A DNA stretch of 64,000 nt from Prado023 sp963774745 (GTDB taxonomy: Bacteria; Actinomycetota; Actinomycetes; S36-B12; CAIYMF01), in the NCBI GenBank assembly GCA_963774745.1, contig CAVZGE010000003.1, forward strand, positions 434,001 through 498,000, read 5' to 3'. The notes under the pieces were generated by a model. That model was not told where the DNA came from and made no database searches. It saw only the letters and a program-made list of their open reading frames with translations. Shown here piece by piece: positions 57,551-64,000 of this stretch (positions are counted from its first letter, which is position 1; each line of letters starts with the position of its first letter). The position numbers were made by a program, and so were the translations under genes.

Positions 57551-58324
57551 ATGGCACGCAAGCCGTTCATGGCGGGCAACTGGAAGATGAACCTCGACCA
57601 CCTCGAGGCCATCGCGCACGTCCAGAAGATCGCCTTCGCACTCAACGACGAGGACTTCGCGGCGGTCGAGGCCGGCGTGATGGTCCCGTTCACCGACATC
57701 CGCTCGGTGCAGACCCTCGTCGACGCGGACAACCTCAAGGTGGTCTACGGCAGCCAGGACATCTCGGCGCAGGACAAGGGCGCCTACACCGGTGAGATCT
57801 CGGGCGTGATGCTGAGCAAGCTGGGCTGCACCTACGCGGTCATCGGGCACAGCGAGCGTCGGCAGTACCACGGCGAGGACGATGCGCTGGTCAACGCCAA
57901 GGTCAAGGCCGCCTACAAGCACGGCCTCGTGCCGATCATGTGCATCGGCGAGGTCAAGGAGGAGCGCGAGGCAGGCATCCAGGAGCAGGTCACCCTCGGC
58001 CAGCTCGACGGCGGCCTCGCGGACATCCCCGCCGAGCAGGCGGCCACGATCGTGATCGCCTACGAGCCGGTGTGGGCGATCGGGACCGGCCTGACGGCCA
58101 CCCCGCAGGACGCGCAGGACATGTGCGGGGCGATCCGCCGCCGCCTGGCCGAGCTGTACAGCCAGGAGGTCGCCGATGCGATCCGCATCCAGTACGGCGG
58201 CTCGGTCAAGGCTGCCAACGCTGCCGAGATCATGGCCGGCCCAGATGTCGATGGCGCGCTCATCGGCGGGGCCTCGCTGGATGCGGACGAGTTCGTCGCC
58301 ATCTGCAAGTACCGCCTGGCCTGA
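57551..58324 (+). CDS. tpiA: Triosephosphate isomerase
   Basis: TpiA interconverts dihydroxyacetone phosphate and glyceraldehyde 3-phosphate. The 257-residue TIM barrel has the Asn/Lys pair AGNWKMN at residues 8-14, the catalytic His in VIGHSERRQYHGE, Glu in AYEPVWAIGTGL, loop 6 (GTGLTATP), and QYGGSVKAANAAEI with phosphate-binding residues. It follows pgk directly and shares its transcript. A long palindrome follows its stop. Confidence 0.97.
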   Translation: MARKPFMAGNWKMNLDHLEAIAHVQKIAFALNDEDFAAVEAGVMVPFTDIRSVQTLVDADNLKVVYGSQDISAQDKGAYTGEISGVMLSKLGCTYAVIGHSERRQYHGEDDALVNAKVKAAYKHGLVPIMCIGEVKEEREAGIQEQVTLGQLDGGLADIPAEQAATIVIAYEPVWAIGTGLTATPQDAQDMCGAIRRRLAELYSQEVADAIRIQYGGSVKAANAAEIMAGPDVDGALIGGASLDADEFVAICKYRLA

Positions 58325-58347
58325 GGCTGGCGGTCCCGCCGCGCACG

Positions 58348-58400
58348 CACCTGTGTCATGGATCCGGTCCACCCGATGCACCGAATCCATGACACAGGTG
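58348..58400. terminator. Palindrome between tpiA and secG (GTGTCAT family, copy 2)
   Basis: CACCTGTGTCATGGAT (58348-58363) pairs perfectly with ATCCATGACACAGGTG (58385-58400) and pairing continues inward with one mismatch to CGGT/ACCG. It begins 23 bases after the tpiA stop and probably terminates that transcript. The arm core matches the palindrome at 39388-39428. Confidence 0.75.
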
Positions 58401-58497
58401 TGCTCGGCGGCGCCGGGTTTGCTCCGATCGGTGTGGGCTTGGCCCGTCTTGTCGCAGGGACCACGTATCCTTGCGCCATCGAACGAAGGGACCCCCT

Positions 58498-58722
58498 GTG
58501 ATCACCGCCCTGCAAGTCCTGCTCCTGGTGCTCAACGTGCTCGTCATCGTCCTCGTGCTGCTGCACAAGGGCAAGGGCGGTGGCCTGTCGGACCTGTTCG
58601 GCGGGGGCGTGAGCTCCTCGTTGGGCGGCAGCTCCGTCGCTGAGCGCAACCTCGACCGCATCACCTATGCGCTGCTGATCATCTGGACGGCCACCATCGT
58701 GGCCCTCGGCCTGGCCATCTAG
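58498..58722 (+). CDS. secG: Preprotein translocase subunit SecG
   Basis: SecG is the small accessory membrane subunit of SecYEG. The GTG at 58498, eight bases after GAAGGG, gives 74 aa with two hydrophobic segments (residues 2-23, about 52-72) and the linking loop HKGKGGGLSDLFGGGVSSSLGGSSVAERNLDR, very typical of the family. An in-frame ATG at 58471 would add nine residues with no site. The gene follows tpiA in many actinobacteria. Confidence 0.95.
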   Translation: MITALQVLLLVLNVLVIVLVLLHKGKGGGLSDLFGGGVSSSLGGSSVAERNLDRITYALLIIWTATIVALGLAI

Positions 58723-58768
58723 GGCCAGCGGCCAACCGTCCCTACCTGCTCGACTTTCGGAGGCACTT

Positions 58769-59104
58769 GTGGCTGGTGGTAACGCGATCAGGGGAAGCAG
58801 GGTCGGATCCGGGCCGATGGGGGAGGCCGAGCGTGGCGACGCAGCCCCGCGTCACCGCGTGAGCTTCTACTGCGCGCGCGGTCACGAGACGACTCCGAGC
58901 TTCTCCGACGAGGCCGCGATCCCGGAGATCTGGGACTGCCCCACCTGTGGGTACCCGGCGGGGCCGGACCCGGAGAACCCCCCGACGCCGGCCAAGGTCG
59001 AGCCGTACAAGACCCATCTGGCCTACGTCAAGGAGCGGCGCTCGGACGTCGACGGCGACGCGATCCTGGCCGAGGCCCTCGAGCGGATGCGCGGGGAGGC
59101 GTAG
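58769..59104 (+). CDS. rbpA: RNA polymerase-binding protein RbpA
   Basis: RbpA binds sigma-A-type holoenzyme and stabilises open complexes; it is restricted to actinobacteria. The 111-residue protein has the N-terminal basic tail, the core domain with VSFYCARGHETTPSFSDEAAIPEIWDCPTCGYPAG (a Cys-His-Cys-Cys zinc-like site), the basic linker and the C-terminal sigma-interacting helix KTHLAYVKERRSDVDGDAILAEALERMR. GTG 58769 has CGGAGG five bases upstream. It follows secG, 46 bases away. Confidence 0.96.
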   Translation: MAGGNAIRGSRVGSGPMGEAERGDAAPRHRVSFYCARGHETTPSFSDEAAIPEIWDCPTCGYPAGPDPENPPTPAKVEPYKTHLAYVKERRSDVDGDAILAEALERMRGEA

Positions 59105-59107
59105 ACC

Positions 59108-59156
59108 CGCGAGCCGGCGCCGCCCTGCGGGCCCGGGTAGTTACGCGAGCCGGCGC
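59108..59156. repeat. 13-base direct repeat between rbpA and tkt
   Basis: CGCGAGCCGGCGC occurs at 59108-59120 and again at 59144-59156 in the 62-base space between the converging rbpA and tkt genes. GC-rich short arms around it may form a terminator for one or both genes. Confidence 0.5.
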
Positions 59157-59166
59157 AGTCCCGCGG

Positions 59167-61227
59167 TCAGCCCACCCGGCTGAGCACCTCGCGGGCCGCC
59201 TCCGCCACGGTGCCGGGGGTGAAGCCCAGTTGTTCGAAGAGCACGTCCGCCGACGCTGACGCCCCGTAGTGCCCGACGGACACGCAGGCGCCGTCCGTGC
59301 CGACGTACTTCCACCAGCCCTGGTCGCTGCCTGCCTCGACGCTGACGCGCGCGCGAACGGTACTGGGCAGCACCTGCTCCCGGTACTCGGCGGACTGGGC
59401 CGCGAACCATTCGAGACAGGGCATGGACACCACCCGGGTGGGCACCCCCTCGGCCTGCAGCAGCTCGCGCGCCCCCATCGCGACCGACACCTCCGAGCCG
59501 GTGGCCAGCAGCAGGACCTGCGGCTGCCCGCCGTCGGCCTCGGCGATCACGTAGGCGCCGCGGCTGGCTGCCGAGGCAGGTTGTCCGGAGGAACGGTCGA
59601 GGGTGGGCACGTTCTGCCGGGTGAGGATCAGCCCGACGGGGCCGGGGTTCTCGAGGGCAGCAGCCCAGACGACGGCAGTCTCGTTGGCGTCCGCGGGGCG
59701 CACCACCGCGAGCTCGGGGATCGCCCGGAGCGCCCACAGGTGCTCGATCGGCTGGTGCGTGGGGCCGTCCTCGCCGACGCCGACGGAGTCATGGGTCCAG
59801 ATGAACAGCGACGGCAGGCTCATCAGGGCGGCAAGACGGACCGGGGTGCGCATGTAGTCGCTGAACACCAGGAACGTGCCGCCGAAGGCGCGCGTGAGCC
59901 CGTGCAGGGAGATGCCGTTGAGGACCGCGCCCATGGCGTGCTCGCGGACCCCGAAGTGGATCACCCGACCGTACGGGTCGGCGTCGGGAAGTGGGGACCT
60001 CGCCGGCAGGAACGACCGGCCCCCGGCGATCGTTGTCCCGTTCGACCCCCCGAGGTCCGCCGAGCCACCCCAGAGCTCGGGCAGGACTCCGGCCAGCGCG
60101 TTGATGACTGCCTCGGAGGCGACCCGCGTGGCGATCGAGGTCCCGGGCTGCCACGTCGGCAGCGCGTCGCGCCAGCCCTCGGGGAGCTCGCGGGCCACCA
60201 GCCGGTCGAGCAGGTCCGCCGAGCCGGGGTTGTCGTTGCGCCACTGCTGGTGGGTCAGCTCCCAGTCCGCGCGCAGCGCGGCCCCGCGTCGCCCCACCTC
60301 ACGGGTGTGGGCCAGGACCGCGGGGTCGACGGCGAACGCGGCCTCCGGGTCCATCCCGAGGGCCAGCTTGGTTGCGGCCACCTCGGGCGCCCCGAGGGCT
60401 GCCCCGTGGGACCTCCCGGTGTTCTGCAGGGTGGGGGCCGGCCACGCGATGACGGTGCGCAGCTGGATCAGGGAGGGAGCACCCCGTTCGTCGCGAGCCG
60501 CGGCCATGGCCTCGGCCAGGGCCGGGACGTCCACGCTGCCATCGGCCCCGAGGGCCACGCTCTGGACGTGCCAGCCGTAGGCCCGGTAGCGCGCTGCCAC
60601 GTCCTCGGTGAACGCCACTGCGGTGTCACCCTCGATGGAGATGTGGTTGTCGTCCCAGATGACGACCAGGTTGCCGAGCTCCTGGGTGCCGGCCAGGCTG
60701 GCAGCCTCGCCGGAGATGCCCTCCTCGAGGTCGCCGTCCGAGGCGATGACCCAGGTCGTGGAGTCGAAGTGGCTCATGCCGGCGGGCGCCGCCGGGTCCA
60801 GGAGGCCCCGCGCGTAGCGAGCGGCCATCGCCACGCCGACCGCCGAGGACACGCCCTGTCCGAGCGGCCCGGTGGTCATCTCGATCCCGCGAGCCGGGTT
60901 GTGCTCGGGGTGGCCCGGGGTGAGCGATCCCAGGGTGCGGAAGGCCCGGAGGTCCTCCAGGGAGATGTCGTAGCCGCAGAGGTACAGCTGGATGTACAGG
61001 GTCAGGCTGCTGTGCCCGCACGACAGGATGAACCGGTCGCGCCCGATCCACGTCGGGTCGGCAGGATCGTGGCGCAGGAAGCGCTGGAACAGCAGGTGGG
61101 CCGCCGGAGCCAGTGCCATCGCAGTCCCGGGGTGGCCGTTGCCGACCCTCTGGACCGCGTCGGCCGCGAGAGCTCGTGCCGTTGCGACCGCACGGTCGTC
61201 GAGCTCGGTCCAGCCAGCGATTCCCAT
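59167..61227 (-). CDS. tkt: Transketolase
   Basis: Transketolase is the thiamine-diphosphate enzyme of the non-oxidative pentose phosphate pathway. I chose the ATG at 61227 behind AGGAGGA, giving 686 aa. The N-terminal AADAVQRVGNGHPGTAMALAP, HPEHN, GPLGQG, the ThDP/Mg motif DGDLEEGISGEAASLAG...WDDNHIS, and the C-terminal FGVREHAMGAVLNG with catalytic Glu are all present. It is on the minus strand, convergent with rbpA and divergent from ctaB. The tal, zwf, opcA and pgl genes which normally accompany it are absent here. Confidence 0.96.
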   Translation of the reverse strand: MGIAGWTELDDRAVATARALAADAVQRVGNGHPGTAMALAPAAHLLFQRFLRHDPADPTWIGRDRFILSCGHSSLTLYIQLYLCGYDISLEDLRAFRTLGSLTPGHPEHNPARGIEMTTGPLGQGVSSAVGVAMAARYARGLLDPAAPAGMSHFDSTTWVIASDGDLEEGISGEAASLAGTQELGNLVVIWDDNHISIEGDTAVAFTEDVAARYRAYGWHVQSVALGADGSVDVPALAEAMAAARDERGAPSLIQLRTVIAWPAPTLQNTGRSHGAALGAPEVAATKLALGMDPEAAFAVDPAVLAHTREVGRRGAALRADWELTHQQWRNDNPGSADLLDRLVARELPEGWRDALPTWQPGTSIATRVASEAVINALAGVLPELWGGSADLGGSNGTTIAGGRSFLPARSPLPDADPYGRVIHFGVREHAMGAVLNGISLHGLTRAFGGTFLVFSDYMRTPVRLAALMSLPSLFIWTHDSVGVGEDGPTHQPIEHLWALRAIPELAVVRPADANETAVVWAAALENPGPVGLILTRQNVPTLDRSSGQPASAASRGAYVIAEADGGQPQVLLLATGSEVSVAMGARELLQAEGVPTRVVSMPCLEWFAAQSAEYREQVLPSTVRARVSVEAGSDQGWWKYVGTDGACVSVGHYGASASADVLFEQLGFTPGTVAEAAREVLSRVG

Positions 61228-61311
61228 TCGTCCTCCTGCGTCGGATGCCCCCGGAAGAGGGTATCTGTCGGCCGGGTCGGGGCCGCACAGCGACGCGGGT
61301 AGCATGAGCGC

Positions 61312-62241
61312 GTGACAGCAGTGGAGTCTGGCCGGACAGGTACCCATCCAGCGCCGGCCGGCGGGTCGGCCGCACGCTGGCGGGCCTATGTGGCGCTCAC
61401 CAAGCCCCGAGTCATCGAGCTCCTGCTGGTCACGACCGTCCCGGTGATGTTCCTCGCAGCGGGCGGCTTCCCGCCGCTGTCGACGACCCTCCTCACGCTC
61501 CTCGGCGGCACCATGGCCGCTGCCGGTGCCAACGTCATCAACCAGGTCTACGACCGGGACATCGATGCCGTGATGGTCCGCACGCAGCAGCGCCCGCTGG
61601 TGACCGGCACCATCAGCGCAGCCCATGCCCTGCGGTTCGGAGTCCTGCTGAGCGTGGCCTCCGTGGTCCTGCTGGCGGTCACGGTCAACCTCGTCTCCGC
61701 GGTCCTGGCCGCGGCCGCCATCGGCTTCTACGTGTTCATCTACACGATGCTGCTCAAGCGGCGCACCGCCCAGAACATCGTCTGGGGTGGTGCCGCGGGT
61801 TGCTTCCCGGTGCTGATCGGCTGGTCGGCGATCACCGGATCGCTGTCGCTGACGCCCTTCGTGCTGTTCGGGATCGTGTTCTTCTGGACCCCGCCGCACT
61901 ACTGGCCGCTGGCCCTGCGCTTCAAGGCCGACTACCAGGCGGCCCGCGTGCCGATGCTGCCCGCGGTCACCGACAGCGCCTCGGTCGCCACCGCGATCGT
62001 CGCCTACTCCTGGGCGATGGTGGCCACCTCGTTGCTCCTGACCCCCGTCGCCGGCATGAGCTGGCTGTACACCGGCGCTGCCGCGCTGCTGGGGGCCGTC
62101 TTCCTGTTCGAGGCCTACGCGTTGCGCAGTCGGGTCCGCGCGGGGGCGCCGGACTCGCGCGCGATGCGGCTGTTCCACGGCTCGATCTCGTACCTGTCGC
62201 TGCTGTTCCTGGTCGTGGCGATCGACCCGTTCCTGGCCTGA
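61312..62241 (+). CDS. ctaB: Protoheme IX farnesyltransferase (heme O synthase)
   Basis: CtaB adds farnesyl to protoheme to make heme O for cytochrome oxidase. The 309-residue polytopic UbiA-type protein has the two Asp-rich signatures: NQVYDRDIDAVMVRTQQRPL and the second loop with FKADYQAARVPML following the FFWTPPHYWPLAL segment. It has about nine helices. The GTG start overlaps no other gene; it is divergent from tkt with 84 bases between, an arrangement known in actinobacteria. Confidence 0.95.
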   Translation: MTAVESGRTGTHPAPAGGSAARWRAYVALTKPRVIELLLVTTVPVMFLAAGGFPPLSTTLLTLLGGTMAAAGANVINQVYDRDIDAVMVRTQQRPLVTGTISAAHALRFGVLLSVASVVLLAVTVNLVSAVLAAAAIGFYVFIYTMLLKRRTAQNIVWGGAAGCFPVLIGWSAITGSLSLTPFVLFGIVFFWTPPHYWPLALRFKADYQAARVPMLPAVTDSASVATAIVAYSWAMVATSLLLTPVAGMSWLYTGAAALLGAVFLFEAYALRSRVRAGAPDSRAMRLFHGSISYLSLLFLVVAIDPFLA

Positions 62242-62296
62242 GCGCGCGGGGCTCGCCGGCGGGGCGTCGGACGGCGTCGGCCCGTCCGGGCGCCAG

Positions 62297-63571
62297 CTAC
62301 CCGGACAACGTGAGGATCAGCCGGACCCGGGCCCCCCCGGAGGCGCTCGAGCCGATCTCGATCGACCCACCGGAGCGCTCGGCCAGTCGGCGGGCGATGT
62401 CCAGGCCCAGCCCGGTCGACCCCGAGACCGACAGGCCGCGCTGGAGGACCGCGCTGGACGAGAACCCCGGACCGTCGTCGCTGACCTCGAGCCAGGCCGC
62501 CGGCCCGGCCCCGACCCCGACGGCCACCCGGAAGGCCACGCCGTCGTCGGTGTGGGAGAACACGTTGCCGATGAGCGCGTCGAGCGCGTCCCCGAGGTCG
62601 CGGCCCTCGGCGGCCACCGGGAGTGGCCCCGGTGGGATGTCGACGGTGAGCCGGCGGTCCTGGTCCTCGGCGAGGACCGCCCAGAACGCCGCCCGTTCGC
62701 CGGCCACGGCACACAGGTCCGCGCTGGCGGGGATGTTCTCACGCAGCGGGCGGCGGGCCTCCCGGATGACCTCGTCGACCATGCGGTCGAGCCGATCGAC
62801 GTCGGCCCGCAGCCGCTGCGTGGAGTCCGTCAGCGGCAGGGAGTCAGCGTCCAGGCGCAGGGCGGCCACGGGGGTGCGCAGCCGATGGGCGAGGTCGGCC
62901 ACCTCCTCGCGCTCGAGCCCCAGCAGCTCGACCACGCGGCTGGCCAGGCGGTTGAGGGCAGTGCCCGCGTTGTCGATCTCCTTGATGTCGCTGGCCGCCA
63001 CGCGGGCCGTGAGGTCCCCGCCGGCCAGGCGCTCGGCCGTCGCCCCCAGCTCGCTGATCGGCCGCAGGAACGTCCGGGCGAGCAGGAGGCCCAGCCCGAC
63101 GGACACCGCCAGCAGGCCCAGCCCGAGGGCAAGGAGCATCAGCCGGGAGGCCCGCACCCCACCGGTCAGCGTCTCGTCGGTCACGTACACCCGGAGGATG
63201 GCTTCGCCGGTGTCGGTGTAGACCGGGACGAGCAGGTCACGCCCACCGTCTGCCTCGGTGAAGAAGGCACCCCGATCGCGGGCGAGCTGCACCGAGCGGT
63301 CCAGGGGTCTGGGCTCGCCGACGACAGTGCCGTCCGCCAGGTAGACGGTCGCCGGGTGCCCGGTCTCCTGGACGAAGGCGGCGACCAGGTCGTCGAGGGA
63401 GTCGGGCTCGACCACGGGGATCCGGGAGACCAGGGGCTGGATCTGCAGCACGACCTCGCGCTGGGCGCGGTCGACCGCGAAGGACCCGATGTTGACCATG
63501 AGCGGGACCAGGAACGCCACCAGGACGATGGACGTCGAGGCCAGCAGGGTCAGCAGGATGCGGCGGCGCAC
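62297..63571 (-). CDS. HAMP-domain sensor histidine kinase
   Basis: The 424-residue kinase has two membrane helices (about 5-27 and 145-167) that flank an extracytoplasmic sensor of about 115 residues, then a HAMP domain (LARTFLRPISELGATAERLAGG), the His box VADLAHRLRTPVAALR (His near 230), N box DALIGNVFSHTDD, and ATP lid motifs DDGPGF and GSTGLGLDIARR. The GTG start gives RRRILLTLLA. It is encoded right after the regulator gene (five bases) and is its likely partner. The signal is unknown. Confidence 0.93.
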   Translation of the reverse strand: MRRRILLTLLASTSIVLVAFLVPLMVNIGSFAVDRAQREVVLQIQPLVSRIPVVEPDSLDDLVAAFVQETGHPATVYLADGTVVGEPRPLDRSVQLARDRGAFFTEADGGRDLLVPVYTDTGEAILRVYVTDETLTGGVRASRLMLLALGLGLLAVSVGLGLLLARTFLRPISELGATAERLAGGDLTARVAASDIKEIDNAGTALNRLASRVVELLGLEREEVADLAHRLRTPVAALRLDADSLPLTDSTQRLRADVDRLDRMVDEVIREARRPLRENIPASADLCAVAGERAAFWAVLAEDQDRRLTVDIPPGPLPVAAEGRDLGDALDALIGNVFSHTDDGVAFRVAVGVGAGPAAWLEVSDDGPGFSSSAVLQRGLSVSGSTGLGLDIARRLAERSGGSIEIGSSASGGARVRLILTLSG

Positions 63572-63575
63572 CGCG

Positions 63576-64000
63576 TCAGGGCTCCACCAGCTTCACGCCC
63601 ACCCCGCGCACCGTGTGCAGGTAGCGGGGCTCCTGTGCGGTCTCGCCCAGCTTGCGGCGCAGCCACGACAGGTGGACGTCCACGGTCTTCTCGCCCCCGC
63701 CGTAGGACACCCGCCACACCTCGGCCAGCAGCTCGCGCTTGGTGACGACCTCGCCGGGGCGGGCCATGAGGTAGGCCAGGAGGTCGAACTCCCGGGGGCT
63801 GAGCTCCAGTGACTCGCCGTCCAGCTCGGCGGTCCGACCCCGGGTGTCCAGGTGCAGTCCGCCGACTGCCAGCTCGCTGCTCGGCGCGTTGCTCGCGGTG
63901 CGTCGCAGGACGGCGCGGATCCGGGCGTCCAGGGTGTCGGCCGAGAACGGCTTGATCATGTAGTCGTCGGCCCCGCAGTCCAGCGCCCGGACGACCTGCT
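63576..64000 (-). CDS. OmpR/PhoB-type response regulator, 5' part cut by the window edge
   Basis: The first residues visible (ADDYMIKPFS) are the end of a receiver domain, including the conserved Lys of the KPF motif, so the start lies beyond base 64000. The rest, about 100 residues, is a winged-helix DNA-binding domain of the OmpR class: LELSPREFDLLAYLMARPGEVVTKRELLAEVW and VDVHLSWLRRKLGE, then HTVRGVGVKL. It is transcribed ahead of the kinase gene and forms a two-component pair with it. Confidence 0.93.
   Translation of the reverse strand, partial: QVVRALDCGADDYMIKPFSADTLDARIRAVLRRTASNAPSSELAVGGLHLDTRGRTAELDGESLELSPREFDLLAYLMARPGEVVTKRELLAEVWRVSYGGGEKTVDVHLSWLRRKLGETAQEPRYLHTVRGVGVKLVEP

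Noticed and set aside
61228..62178. 317-codon extension upstream of tkt
   Set aside because: It lies over ctaB on the other strand, has no family match, and the AGGAGGA site fixes the tkt start at 61227.

Overview
The window is a high-GC (about 70%) actinobacterial chromosome segment. Supporting marker genes are WhiA, RNA polymerase-binding protein RbpA, an ANTAR response regulator of the PdtaR type, a type II dehydroquinase, and three gene blocks familiar from Actinomycetes: aroC-aroK-aroB-aroQ-efp-nusB, regulator-liv operon-polA-rpsA-coaE-uvrB, and uvrA-Rieske-uvrC-rapZ-yvcK-whiA-pgk-tpiA-secG. GTG starts, ATGA overlaps and purine-rich ribosome sites fit. I cannot place it below class level.

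Region 1 (1-15939) is a type IVa-like pilus operon: a DUF4388 protein (5' end outside the window), PilB, PilT, PilC, two short pilins, three minor-pilin-type proteins, prepilin peptidase PilD, then PilM-PilN-PilO and a PilP-like protein. No secretin is present, as expected for a single-membrane cell. PilC, both short pilins and the PilV-like gene carry small indels. The two pilin genes can be read only by joining frames.

Region 2 (16114-20505) is the shikimate operon aroC-aroK-aroB-aroQ with efp and nusB. A tRNA with a CAA anticodon lies on the minus strand after nusB. Region 3 (20668-26659) holds the ANTAR regulator and a livJHMGF branched-chain amino acid ABC transporter, with a strong hairpin after livJ and a frameshift in livM. 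Two minus-strand genes (DUF554 membrane protein, hotdog thioesterase) separate it from polA.

Region 4 (30886-38433) is the accessory part: a DUF3068 protein, two tandem paralogous lipoprotein hydrolases, a small membrane protein, and a translationally coupled extracellular heptad-repeat protein. The last is broken by many indels around a lower-GC core. A methyltransferase faces it.

Region 5 (39668-62241) is housekeeping: rpsA, a flippase, coaE, a PAP2 phosphatase, uvrB, a TerC protein, uvrA, a Rieske lipoprotein, uvrC, rapZ, yvcK, whiA, pgk, tpiA, secG, rbpA, tkt (minus) and ctaB. Its intergenic spaces contain notable palindromes and a minisatellite. The window ends in a minus-strand two-component pair whose regulator is cut by the edge.

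At least twenty indels are concentrated in the pilus genes, livM and the heptad-repeat gene, while the housekeeping genes are intact. Whether these are sequencing errors or real decay cannot be decided from the sequence alone. No insertion sequence, prophage, CRISPR array or rRNA was seen.
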